Positions 46,790-56,704 of a stretch of 64,000 nucleotides of DNA are shown here, piece by piece. The notes below the pieces were generated by a model. The model was not told the DNA's origin and made no database searches. It saw nothing but the letters and a program-made list of their open reading frames with translations. Positions within the stretch are counted from its first letter, which is position 1. Each line of letters opens with the position of its first letter. The position numbers and the translations under genes are program-made. Source of the DNA: Mesorhizobium sp. B2-3-12 (lineage in GTDB: Bacteria > Pseudomonadota > Alphaproteobacteria > Rhizobiales > Rhizobiaceae); contig NZ_VFVR01000004.1 of assembly GCF_006442205.1 (NCBI RefSeq), positions 186,001 through 250,000 of the forward strand, given 5' to 3'.

Positions 46790-48073
46790 TCAGCCGGTTG
46801 CGCTGCCATAGATGTCGAGAACATCCGTTAGGGCTGCAATCAGGAGTTCCCTGGCTTTTGGCGCGACGGATCCGCTCGCCACCGCGCCATCCAGACGGCC
46901 GAGATACTGGCTGATCAGAGGTGAGGGGATATCGCGCTCGCCCAACGCCAGCATCAGTGCGTCCACGGCCTGCCCCGCCGCCGGCGCCGGCCAGTAGTAG
47001 CGGATGCGGTCGCTGTAGGAGAAATGGCGTTCGATCCGCTGCTCGGCCTCGGAGCCGTGATAGTAGTTCTTCCAGTTGCCCGGTGCGGCCAGCATGGCGC
47101 GCTCCATCGCCGCCGGCAGGTTCTCACGCCCCGGGTCGGGAACCAGAATGTCGGCGATGTGGCTCAGCCCGTAAAGCGCCTCGCGCAGCGCGAAGGTCAG
47201 CCACGGCCCGACCTTGAGGATGGCAAAACCGTCGTCGACCAGAGCGCTCAGCGCTCCGACCGGCTGGTAGTCGGTCGAGTGCGCCTCGAAGACGAATTGC
47301 GGCAGGTCTCGCAGTGTGCCGGCCAGCGCCCGGGCGCGTTCCGGGCGATAGGCGATCACCTCGGCATTGCCGAACTCGACGCCCGGCTGCACCACGACGC
47401 CGATCGCCCGCGAGAAGGCGGCATCGAGGCCACGCTGGTGAAAGGCATCGCGGTGGATGCGCACCGTCTCGCCTGCCGCTTCCGGTGTCGTCACCGCCAG
47501 ATGGTCCATCGCCTCCTGTGCGCCGCCCGGCACCGGCACTTCGGTGCCGATGACATAGACAGGCCTGGCGCCGCCTGTTCGTTCAACCGCGGCCTCCGCC
47601 ACTCCGGCTAGGTCGGCGGCGCGCGCGGCAATCGTGGCGTCGGGAGGCGCGGCACCTTCGCCGGCGCAGCCCATGCTGGCATCCAGATGGATCTTGGTGA
47701 ATCCGGCTTCGGCATAGGCATCCACCATGCGCGATGCCCTTTCCATGGCCTCTGGCGCCGGCAGGTGCTTCCACGGATTGGGGCCAAGATGGTCGCCGCC
47801 GAGCACCAGCCTGTCCAGGGGAAAGCCGGCCTTGCCGGCGATCGTCTCGACGAAGCGGCGGAAATCGCCCGGCGTCATGCCGGTATAGCCGCCCTCGTGG
47901 TTGACCTGGTTGCAGGTGGCCTCGATCAGCACGTCGACACCGCGCGCCTTGCCGTGGCGCAGTGCTGCTTCGATGACCAGCGGGTGGGCCGAGCAGATCG
48001 AGGCGATGCCGGCGCGTTCGCCGGCCGCACGACGCTTTGCTATGGCGGCCAGCCTGTCGGTCGCCTGGCTCAT
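46790..48073 (-). CDS. GatZ/KbaZ-like protein, probable D-tagatose-6-phosphate 4-epimerase
   Basis: A 427-residue TIM-barrel protein of the family annotated as non-catalytic subunit of tagatose-bisphosphate aldolase: IEATCNQVNHEGGYTGMTP, LGGDHLGPNPW, IHLDASMGCAGE, FEAHSTDYQ. In Agrobacterium a member paired with a tagatose kinase was shown to epimerise D-tagatose 6-phosphate to fructose 6-phosphate. The ATGA overlap with a sugar kinase and the absence of a GatY/KbaY aldolase favour that role here. Confidence 0.75.
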   Translation of the reverse strand: MSQATDRLAAIAKRRAAGERAGIASICSAHPLVIEAALRHGKARGVDVLIEATCNQVNHEGGYTGMTPGDFRRFVETIAGKAGFPLDRLVLGGDHLGPNPWKHLPAPEAMERASRMVDAYAEAGFTKIHLDASMGCAGEGAAPPDATIAARAADLAGVAEAAVERTGGARPVYVIGTEVPVPGGAQEAMDHLAVTTPEAAGETVRIHRDAFHQRGLDAAFSRAIGVVVQPGVEFGNAEVIAYRPERARALAGTLRDLPQFVFEAHSTDYQPVGALSALVDDGFAILKVGPWLTFALREALYGLSHIADILVPDPGRENLPAAMERAMLAAPGNWKNYYHGSEAEQRIERHFSYSDRIRYYWPAPAAGQAVDALMLALGERDIPSPLISQYLGRLDGAVASGSVAPKARELLIAALTDVLDIYGSATG

Positions 48074-49023
48074 GCCGGTGCTCCGGTCGTGGCGGTCGCA
48101 ATGAACGCCTCGACGGTGGCGAGCGAGGCGATGCCTTCCATCGGGCCTTTCTTCGTCACCGCCAGCGCGCCGCAGCCATTGGCTATCTCGAGCGCTCTCC
48201 AAGGCGCTTCTCCACGCAGCCAGAAGGAGACGAAGGCCGCCGCGAAACAGTCTCCGGCGCCGGTCGGATCGATTTCCTCGACGACGAAGCCGGGTGAAGC
48301 GGTGCGCCCTGACCGGTCGTAGTGAACGGCGCCCTGCGCGCCCTTCTTGACGACCACGCCGGAGATGCCGCGGTCCAGCATTTCGCGCGCCGCGCTCTCC
48401 TCGTCGGTTGCCTCGGCGAAGGTGAAGAGTTCCGGCCCGCTCGGCAGGAACACATCGGTTTTCGACAGCACGAAATGCAGCGCGTCGCGCATGCCCGGCA
48501 GATCGAGCATCTCCTTGCGGATATTGGGGTCGAAGGAGACCGTGCCGCCGCGTGCCTTGACCGCCTCGATCCCGTTGCGGGCAACCTCGATCACCTCGGG
48601 CGAGAACAGCGATGTGCCCATGACGTGGAAATGGTCGGCACCGGCCAGCAGAGCGCGCGCTTCCGCGCCGATCTCGATCAGTCCGGCAGCACTCTGCTTG
48701 ATGTTGTAGACGAAGTGCCGGCTGCCATCGGCCTCATAGGTGACGAAGGCGGTTCCGGTCGCGGCACCCTGGTGGACCTTGATGGCCGAGATGTCGGCGC
48801 CATCGGCGCGCAGGCGCTCGATGTTCAAATGGCCGAAATCGTCGTCGCCCACCGCCGCGATCAGCCCCGCCGGCTGGCCGAGCCGCGCCGCCTGGTCGAT
48901 GAAGATGGCGGGGGCGCCTGATGGAAACGGGCCGACCAGCGGGCCAGGAGCGCGAAAACTCTGGCCGATCCGCTCGGCCATGATCTCGACCAGGATCTCG
49001 CCGGCGCAAACCAGTTTCTTCAT
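48070..49023 (-). CDS. PfkB-family sugar kinase, probable tagatose kinase
   Basis: A 317-residue ribokinase-fold kinase: CAGEILVEIMAE opening, substrate loop FPSGAPAIFIDQAARLG, FDPNIRKEM, and the anion-hole/catalytic motif DPTGAGDCFAAAF. The C-terminal partner is a GatZ-like gene, as in the tagatose kinase pair of galactitol catabolism in Agrobacterium. It lies divergent to a LacI regulator. KDG kinase is an alternative. Confidence 0.75.
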   Translation of the reverse strand: MKKLVCAGEILVEIMAERIGQSFRAPGPLVGPFPSGAPAIFIDQAARLGQPAGLIAAVGDDDFGHLNIERLRADGADISAIKVHQGAATGTAFVTYEADGSRHFVYNIKQSAAGLIEIGAEARALLAGADHFHVMGTSLFSPEVIEVARNGIEAVKARGGTVSFDPNIRKEMLDLPGMRDALHFVLSKTDVFLPSGPELFTFAEATDEESAAREMLDRGISGVVVKKGAQGAVHYDRSGRTASPGFVVEEIDPTGAGDCFAAAFVSFWLRGEAPWRALEIANGCGALAVTKKGPMEGIASLATVEAFIATATTGAPA

Positions 49024-49119
49024 GTCCTCACCATCTGCCGGACTCTGGTTGCCGTACGCTCCCCATGTCCGTGCGAGTTCAAAACCTAAGTTGAGATTTT
49101 CAGAGCGTCAATAAATAAT

Positions 49120-49149
49120 TTGACGTGCGCAATTCTTTTGCGTTGTAAT
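49120..49149 (+). promoter_or_regulatory. candidate promoter of the LacI-family gene
   Basis: TTGACG (49120-49125) and TGTAAT (49144-49149) are separated by 18 bases in an AT-rich part of the 247-base divergent gap. The spacer contains the inverted repeat CGCAA-N5-TTGCG (49128-49142), which could be an operator for autorepression. Confidence 0.4.
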
Positions 49150-49270
49150 GGAAACATGGAAATTTGACTGAACAAGTTCGGTCAAGCAATGCTGCCTCAT
49201 AGCGACGGCCGCAAGACTGATTCTGGCCAGAGTTCGGCTGGCGTTGAGGGTAAAGGGGCCCGAAAGATCG

Positions 49271-50305
49271 ATGGCGGAGAAGACCCACCGGACGATGGAT
49301 GATTTCGCCAGGGCGTCCGGCGTATCGCGGCCGACCCTGTCGAAATATTTCGACGATCCGGCCAGCGTGAAGCCGGCGACGCGGGCACGCATCGAGGCCG
49401 CGCTTCGTTCCTCGGACTATCAGCCGAATGTTTTTGCCCGCAACCTCAACCGCAAGCGCACCCGTAATGTCGGCATCGTCGTGCCGACGATCGCCGATCC
49501 GTTCTACGCCGAGATGGTCAGCCGCATCGAACTGCGCTGCCGCGACGAAGGGTTTTGGCCCATCGTCATTTCCTCGCACGGTTCGCCGAAACTGGAGGCG
49601 GAATCGGTCAGGACACTGATGTCGCTGAAGGTCGCCGGCGCCATTGTCGCCCCCTTGGGTCGAGTTTCCGAGCCCGGTGTTTTCGAGCGAATGAGCGAGG
49701 ACATCCCGATCGTCTATTTCGATACTTATATCGAAGGCGACACGCCGTTCGTCGGCAATGACAACCACCAGAGCACCTCGACCATCGTCGACTATCTCTG
49801 CCGGTCCGGCGAACCGCCGGTCTATGTCGACATTCCGCACGTCAACCACAATTCGGGCGAACGCCTGCAGAGCTATATCGACACGATGCAGGCCGCGGGT
49901 CTGGAGCCTGTCGTCATCAAGTCGGCGGGCGACTATAACTGGGATTTCGAGCGCATCGGCCATGAATGGATGGACAGGACGCTCGAGAAGGGCGGCCTGC
50001 CGGCCCGCACGCTGCTGTGCGCCAATGACCGTCTCGCCTTCGGCGTGATGTCGGCCGCCTTTTCGCGCGGGCTGAAGATCGGCCGCCGGCCCGATTGCGA
50101 TTTCCGTGTCGCCGCTCACGACGATCATCCGTTGAGCCGCTACACCTGTCCCGCGCTGACCACCATGGCGCAGGATTTCGCCGCCATGGCCGGCCGCAGT
50201 GTCGAGATCCTGCTGGCACTGCTGGACGAGGCCGATCCGCCCGGCCAGGATTTGGCGCGCAACGTCAAGCTCGGCGCGACCCTGGTGATGCGTCAGTCGG
50301 CCTGA
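49271..50305 (+). CDS. LacI-family transcriptional regulator
   Basis: A 344-residue regulator: N-terminal helix-turn-helix and hinge (MDDFARASGVSRPTLSKYF, ARIEAALRSSDYQPN) and a periplasmic-binding-like sugar domain (VGIVVPTIADPFYAEMVSRIE). The start at 49271 places the HTH at the usual position. It is divergent from the tagatose kinase gene and is its likely repressor. Its 3' end overlaps the convergent hydrolase by 13 bases. Confidence 0.87.
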   Translation: MAEKTHRTMDDFARASGVSRPTLSKYFDDPASVKPATRARIEAALRSSDYQPNVFARNLNRKRTRNVGIVVPTIADPFYAEMVSRIELRCRDEGFWPIVISSHGSPKLEAESVRTLMSLKVAGAIVAPLGRVSEPGVFERMSEDIPIVYFDTYIEGDTPFVGNDNHQSTSTIVDYLCRSGEPPVYVDIPHVNHNSGERLQSYIDTMQAAGLEPVVIKSAGDYNWDFERIGHEWMDRTLEKGGLPARTLLCANDRLAFGVMSAAFSRGLKIGRRPDCDFRVAAHDDHPLSRYTCPALTTMAQDFAAMAGRSVEILLALLDEADPPGQDLARNVKLGATLVMRQSA

Positions 50306-51249
50306 GCACGCGTCCGCAGCTGAAGCCAGGCCGCCGCCTCGCTCACCGCTTGCCGCGCGGCCAGGATGTGGCGGCCCATCGAGACGAAGCCATGGATCTG
50401 ACCCGGCCAGTGCCGCAACACCAGTGGCACTGCGTCGGCGCGCAGGCGCTCGGCATAGGCCGTGCCTTCATCGGCAAGGATGTCGTGCCCGGCTGTCACG
50501 ACAAAAGCCGGCGCCGCGCCGGCAAGGCTGGAGGCCAGCAGCGGCGAAACGCGCCAGTCCGCGATGTCGTCGGGCGTCCGCACATAGTGGTCGCGGAACC
50601 AGGCCATGGTGGCGGCGGTGAGGCCGAAGCCGTCGCCGAAACGTCGGTAGCTGTCCGCCGTCTGGCGGGCATCGGTGTTGGGATAGATCAGGATCTGGGC
50701 GGCAAGCGGCGGCGCCAGCCCGTCGCGGGCAAGCAGCGCCAAAACGGCGGCAAGGTTGCCGCCGGCACTGTCGCCGGCAACGGCGATGCGGGCAGGGTCG
50801 ATGCCGAGGTCTCCGGCATTCCCGGCCATGAAGCGCAGCGCCGCCGCGCAATCCTCGAGCCCGGCGGGAAACTTGTGCTCCGGCGCCAGCCGGTAGTCGG
50901 GACAGACGATGACGGCATTGCCGAGATTGGCCAGCCAGCGGCAGATCTCGTCATGCGAGGAGAGATTGCCGATGACCCAGCCGCCGCCATGCAGATAGAG
51001 CACGGCGCGCGCGCCAGAGCGTGGCGCGCCGATGCCGCGATGGATGCGGATCGTCACCAGGCCGTTCGGCCCGTCGATCTGCTGTTGCGAAGTCGCCGCC
51101 ACCGGCTCGTGCTCGCCTTGCTGCGTCGGGAAAGAAGCGTTGTAGGCGGCCCGCGCCGCCGCCACGCTGCCATTCTCGAACGGCTCGCCGCAGGCGGCCC
51201 GGGCGATTTCGAGGATGCGTAGCGCGTCCGGATCGAGTGTCATCGTCAT
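50293..51249 (-). CDS. alpha/beta hydrolase fold-3 (HSL-type) esterase
   Basis: A hydrolase of about 318 residues in the hormone-sensitive-lipase family: oxyanion motif LYLHGGGWVIG, nucleophile in AVAGDSAGGN, Asp in GHDILADEG and His in QIHGFVS. The ATG at 51249 is used; an in-frame GTG at 51258 and an ATG at 51243 are alternatives. It follows the Gfo/Idh/MocA gene closely. It may deacylate a sugar ester, but the substrate is unknown. Confidence 0.83.
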   Translation of the reverse strand: MTMTLDPDALRILEIARAACGEPFENGSVAAARAAYNASFPTQQGEHEPVAATSQQQIDGPNGLVTIRIHRGIGAPRSGARAVLYLHGGGWVIGNLSSHDEICRWLANLGNAVIVCPDYRLAPEHKFPAGLEDCAAALRFMAGNAGDLGIDPARIAVAGDSAGGNLAAVLALLARDGLAPPLAAQILIYPNTDARQTADSYRRFGDGFGLTAATMAWFRDHYVRTPDDIADWRVSPLLASSLAGAAPAFVVTAGHDILADEGTAYAERLRADAVPLVLRHWPGQIHGFVSMGRHILAARQAVSEAAAWLQLRTRAQAD

Positions 51250-51263
51250 CTCCGCCACGGGGA

Positions 51264-52412
51264 TCAGGCGAGCAAGGCGCGCGCCTCGTCTTCGCTGAGC
51301 AGGGCCGGCTGGACGACGTCACCGGCAATGGCGACCGAGCTTTTCGTCTCGCCCGACCGCAGAATCGCTTCCATGATCTCCAGCACATGCAGCGCCAGAT
51401 TGCCGGACGCGCGCGGCGCTGCTCCCGTCTCTAGGGAGCGCACGAGATCGGCGACCCCGAGCATGCGGTAATTGGCGCGGTCGGGCGCGGCGTAAGGCCA
51501 GTTGCGGGCGCCGTAGAGTTCGCCTTCGCTGGCGAAATCCTTCCAGTCCGCGCCGCGTTCGGACAGCGAGACGGTGCCGCCGAACGTGTCCGGGTCGGGC
51601 AGGCGCAGCGAACCTTCCGTGCCGTGCAGTTCGATCGGATGGTTGGAATGCCTGAAGACATCCCACGAGGCGCCGAAGGTGACGGTGGCGCCAGAGCGGA
51701 ATTCGAGCAGCGACAGCACATTGGTCGGGGTGCCGACCTTGAACGTCGTGTTCTTGAACGGCCCTTCGGCCGATATCAACCGCTCCTCCTGGCCCTTCGT
51801 CGCCATCGCCATGACGCGCGCGACCGGACCGAGCAGGTTGACCAGCATGGTCAGGTAGTAGGGACCCATGTCGAACACCGGACCACCGCCAGGCTGGTAG
51901 TAGAATTGCGGGTTGGGATGCCAGTGTTCCATGCCGCGTCCCATCATGAAGGCGGTGCCGCTGACCGGGCGGCCGATCGCGCCCTCATCCATCAGGCGGC
52001 GCGCTCTGCGTCCGGCTGCACCAAGGAAGGTGTCGGGAGCCGAGCCGAGCAGCACGCCGCGCTTCGCCGCCTCCGCCACCAGGCGGCGCCCGTCGCTGGC
52101 CGACGTCGCCAGGGGCTTTTCGGTGAAGACATGCTTTCCCGCCGACAGGGCTGAAATCGAAATATCGAAATGCGCCGCCGGAATGGTCAGGTTGAGGACG
52201 AGGTCGATCTCGGGGTCGGCCAGCAGCGCATCGACGCCAAGGGCACGGATGCCATATTCCTTGGCTCGCAGCGCCGCGATTTCGGCCGAGATGTCGGCGC
52301 AGGCACGAAGCTCGACCCCGCCAAACAGCGCGGCGTTGCGCAGATAGGTCATCGAGATGTTGCCGCACCCGACGACGCCAATGCCGAGTTTGGCCTCTGA
52401 TTTCGCCTGCAT
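51264..52412 (-). CDS. Gfo/Idh/MocA family oxidoreductase
   Basis: A 382-residue NAD(P)-dependent oxidoreductase: GVVGCGNIS for the Rossmann fold, AGKHVFTEKPLA with the conserved Lys-Pro, and a C-terminal alpha/beta domain with FDMGPYYLTMLVNLLG. It acts on sugars or inositols. The 268-base region upstream of it holds an AT-rich patch near 52480-52540 that probably contains the promoter; nothing else was recognised there. Confidence 0.85.
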   Translation of the reverse strand: MQAKSEAKLGIGVVGCGNISMTYLRNAALFGGVELRACADISAEIAALRAKEYGIRALGVDALLADPEIDLVLNLTIPAAHFDISISALSAGKHVFTEKPLATSASDGRRLVAEAAKRGVLLGSAPDTFLGAAGRRARRLMDEGAIGRPVSGTAFMMGRGMEHWHPNPQFYYQPGGGPVFDMGPYYLTMLVNLLGPVARVMAMATKGQEERLISAEGPFKNTTFKVGTPTNVLSLLEFRSGATVTFGASWDVFRHSNHPIELHGTEGSLRLPDPDTFGGTVSLSERGADWKDFASEGELYGARNWPYAAPDRANYRMLGVADLVRSLETGAAPRASGNLALHVLEIMEAILRSGETKSSVAIAGDVVQPALLSEDEARALLA

Positions 52413-52680
52413 TTCCTGTTGTACCTCCCAATACGCTCACGGGCCTGCCCGATCCGTCGCGACGATGCCGGATCGTTTTCGAAATCGCTATACAACATTT
52501 TAAATATTGACGCGCGTAAAATTTTTATAGAGCATGCGGAAATGCTGGCGCGACTTTGGGAGGCTGCCAGCCCTAGGAGGAGGAAATGACAGGCATGAAA
52601 AACCGGCCGGGCGCCGACGCGAATCTCGTGGGTCAAGCGCGCAGTGGACCTCTGCCGTGCGGCCAGGGGTCGCGAAGGGT

Positions 52681-53442
52681 TCAGGCGTAGATCACCTTGG
52701 CCACGGTCCCGTCGAGCTGGCTGCGTATCGGGCCTGCCAGGCCATCATCGGTGATCACCACATCGACGCTCGACAGCGAAAATGCCTTGGAGGTGCCGCT
52801 GACGCCCCATTTGCTCGAATCCGCAAGGAGGACAACGCGCCGGGCCATGCGTACGAGGTTTCGCTTCGTTCGCGCCATGTCTTCGTTGACGTCGACCACA
52901 TCCAGTGACGAGTCGATCGCATGCGCTCCGACAAAGACTTGATGCGCCACCAAGCCGCCGAGAGCGGTATCGGCGTCGGTGATCAGCGTGCTCACCGTGT
53001 CTGGATAGACCCGGCCGCCGATCATGTGAACGTCGAGCCCGGGCCGATGCATCAGATGCTGCACGATATTCATCGCCGTGGCCGCGACCACGACATTGCT
53101 GAGCGGGGGTAACTGCATGGCAAGCTGCATCAATGTCGAGCCGCCGTCGAAGATGACGGATTGGTTGTCCTCGAACAGTTCTACCGCTGCCCGGGCGATG
53201 CGTTTCTTTGCATCGAGGTTGGTTTGCATCCGCCGGGCGAACGCGGCCGTGGTCGAATCCGTGGTCCGTGTCACCGCGCCTCCGCGGGTCTTGGTCAGCA
53301 GTCCCTTTCGGTCCAGTATCTCGAGGTCGGAGCGCACGGTGACTTCCGACACGCCAAAATCGTCGGACAGGTCCTTGATGCGAACCTGTCCGCTGCGTTG
53401 CACCTCACCCAGGATCGATTGGCGTCTCTGCTCCGACAACAT
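52681..53442 (-). CDS. DeoR-family transcriptional regulator
   Basis: A 253-residue regulator from the ATG at 53442. HTH (GQVRIKDLSDDFGVSEVTVRSDLEILDRKG over about 17-46), TRGGAV wing and a DeoRC sugar-phosphate sensor domain (SVIFDGGSTLMQLA, LLADSSKWG) are clear. It is divergent from the aldolase operon, and CTTTCGAA operator-like sites lie between them. It probably represses the operon until a phosphorylated sugar binds. Confidence 0.88.
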   Translation of the reverse strand: MLSEQRRQSILGEVQRSGQVRIKDLSDDFGVSEVTVRSDLEILDRKGLLTKTRGGAVTRTTDSTTAAFARRMQTNLDAKKRIARAAVELFEDNQSVIFDGGSTLMQLAMQLPPLSNVVVAATAMNIVQHLMHRPGLDVHMIGGRVYPDTVSTLITDADTALGGLVAHQVFVGAHAIDSSLDVVDVNEDMARTKRNLVRMARRVVLLADSSKWGVSGTSKAFSLSSVDVVITDDGLAGPIRSQLDGTVAKVIYA

Positions 53443-53512
53443 TGCCCTGTCCTTGCCTCCATGTGCCAGGCGATCGCCATGGCCTCGATTCACCCTATTA
53501 AAAATACGAGAA

Positions 53513-53554
53513 TTCGAAAGCTTTCGAAAGATTGCTTTTGTTCTTTCTTTCGAA
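53513..53554. promoter_or_regulatory. DeoR operator cluster (CTTTCGAA sites)
   Basis: The 16-base perfect palindrome TTCGAAAGCTTTCGAA (53513-53528) and a further CTTTCGAA at 53547-53554 stand in the 162-base divergent gap. TTTCG-type repeats are the common recognition element of DeoR-family sugar regulators. Confidence 0.65.
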
Positions 53555-53604
53555 AAAACTGGGTCTGGGATTTTAAAGTCAATCGATTGGAGATTTTTGG
53601 ACTC

Positions 53605-54405
53605 ATGAGCCTCGGAACCCAGGTGCGCCTTGCGCGCCTCTTCTCACATCCATCGGGCAACCTTTTCGGCGGCGCGGTCGACCACTTCGTCGGCTATGGC
53701 GACGTGCGCAAAGGCGGTCTTGCCGACCTGCCGGGCGCGCTAGCCCGCGTCATGGTGGGCAAACCCGACTATGTCAGCATCCAGCCTGGCACCGCGCGCC
53801 ATCTGTGGCCGCAATACGCGGGCAAGGCTTCCCTGGTGATCCAGGCCGGCTGCTTCACCCCGGACGACCGCATCAGTGAACTGATTGCAACGCCCGAGGA
53901 TGCGGTGCGCGCTGGCGCAGATGCATTGGCCGTGGCCATTCCGGTACGCGGCGCGACCGAGGGCAAGTACATACGCTGGCTGACCGATTCGGTGAACGCG
54001 GCGGCCCGCTACGGCATGCCCGTTGTCGCGCATGTCTACCCTCGCGATTTCACCGACGGGACAAAGATCGTCTTCACTCCCGACGAGATCGCCTATGCGG
54101 CGCGCATCGGCTACGAGTCCGGCGTCGACGTGATCAAGATCGGTTACACCGGCGATTTCGAGTCGTTTCGAGAGACCGTTCGGACCTGCCCGGTGCCGGT
54201 CGTGATCGCGGGTGGTCCGAAGACCGACACGCTGCTCGGCGCCCTTCAGCAGACCGCGGACGCCATCCGTGCCGGCGCGCGCGGCGCCGTGGTGGGCCGC
54301 AATCTCTGGGGGCATGGCGATCCGCAGAAGGCGGCCATTGCCTTCCGGGGCGTCATCCATGACGGGCTTTCGGCGCAAGATGCCCTGGCAAGGGCGGGTG
54401 CCTGA
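53605..54405 (+). CDS. class I aldolase, DhnA/LsrF type
   Basis: A 266-residue TIM-barrel aldolase: FGGAVDHFVGYG, VSIQPGTARHLW, VAHVYPRDFTDG, and GVDVIKIGYTGD with Lys178 as the likely Schiff-base residue, then IAGGPKTDT and VVGRNLWGHGDP for phosphate binding. Related enzymes include archaeal-type fructose-bisphosphate aldolase, LsrF and the sulfosugar aldolase YihT. First gene of the DeoR-controlled operon; the ATG at 53605 has only a weak ribosome site. Confidence 0.82.
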   Translation: MSLGTQVRLARLFSHPSGNLFGGAVDHFVGYGDVRKGGLADLPGALARVMVGKPDYVSIQPGTARHLWPQYAGKASLVIQAGCFTPDDRISELIATPEDAVRAGADALAVAIPVRGATEGKYIRWLTDSVNAAARYGMPVVAHVYPRDFTDGTKIVFTPDEIAYAARIGYESGVDVIKIGYTGDFESFRETVRTCPVPVVIAGGPKTDTLLGALQQTADAIRAGARGAVVGRNLWGHGDPQKAAIAFRGVIHDGLSAQDALARAGA

Positions 54406-54408
54406 CCG

Positions 54409-55392
54409 ATGCCCACCGTCCCTTCAATCCTCGGCTTCGGAGCTATTGCGATCGACGACATCGTCTATGTCGATCAGCCGTTGTCGGCGGGCAAGGGGAA
54501 GGTTCTGCAAAGTGCCCGGGCTTTCGGAGGAAATGTCGCGACGGCCCTTGTCGCCGTCGCGCGGCTCGGCGGAAGCGCCGGCTTCGTCGGATGGCTGGGT
54601 AGTGCCGCCGACGACGCCGTGCTGTGCGATCTCGTTGCGAGCGGCGTTGAAACCGCGTTCGCGCCGCGCCATTCCAACGCACGCCCGGTGCGCTCGCGGA
54701 TCACCGTCGGCTCGGATGGGGAGCGGTTCATCGCGTATGACGACGAAGCGATGCTGGGCACCGCGCCGGACTTTCCGGACGAGATCCTCAGCCGCGCGAC
54801 CGTCCTGATCGTCGATAGTTACGCGATCGGGTCGCTGGATGTCGTGGCTCGGGCTCGCGATCTCGGCCTTGCCATCCTCGGCGATATCGAATGGAGCAGT
54901 GGCCCAGCTACCGAAAGGCTGATCGGGCTCTGCGACCATCTCATTCTTCCGCTCGGCTTTGCGCGCATCGCCACGGGCCGCCGATCGCCCGCCGAGATAC
55001 TGGATGCATTGTGGTTGCCGTCGCGGTCCGCCGTGGTTCTGACGGATGGCGGTAGGGGCGTCTACTATCGTGGACGCGGCGAGGCCGGGCTCTGGCACCT
55101 GCCTCCGCACCAGGTTGAAGTCGTCGACTCGACCGGCGCAGGCGACTGCTTTCATGGCGCCTACGCCCTTGCACTGACGCGCGGCGCCGACACCGCGGGC
55201 CGGGTCGCATTCGCGGCCGCGGCGGCGGCCCATTCGATAACGGGACGAGGCGGGCGCGAGGCGCTTCCGACCGACGACCAGGTCACGGAACTGCTGGCAT
55301 CGACGAACGCGCCGTCGCCGGTCGAACTGAAGCATGCGCGGCTCGATGCCGCGACAGAGCCCGAACTATCCGAGGAAATATCTCGCAGGTGA
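54409..55392 (+). CDS. PfkB-family carbohydrate kinase
   Basis: A 327-residue ribokinase-fold kinase: FGGNVATALVAVARLGG for substrate binding, GDIEWSS, and VDSTGAGDCFHGAY with the catalytic Asp. It probably phosphorylates the sugar that the adjacent aldolase then cleaves. It starts 3 bases after the aldolase stop. Confidence 0.83.
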   Translation: MPTVPSILGFGAIAIDDIVYVDQPLSAGKGKVLQSARAFGGNVATALVAVARLGGSAGFVGWLGSAADDAVLCDLVASGVETAFAPRHSNARPVRSRITVGSDGERFIAYDDEAMLGTAPDFPDEILSRATVLIVDSYAIGSLDVVARARDLGLAILGDIEWSSGPATERLIGLCDHLILPLGFARIATGRRSPAEILDALWLPSRSAVVLTDGGRGVYYRGRGEAGLWHLPPHQVEVVDSTGAGDCFHGAYALALTRGADTAGRVAFAAAAAAHSITGRGGREALPTDDQVTELLASTNAPSPVELKHARLDAATEPELSEEISRR

Positions 55393-55447
55393 TCATAAGC
55401 CGAGGAAACTATAAAAATCAGTGGCTTAGACTTGTGGAGGGAGGAAA

Positions 55448-56593
<1,146 letters not shown>

Positions 56594-56704
56594 AGACCCG
56601 AGGCAAGGCCCGCAGGCGAGGGGGAGGCGCCCGCGTAAGAAGACTTTTGAATAACCAGACGATCGTCCGCATTGTGCGGTCGATCCCCAAAGAAGGAGGA
56701 GAAA

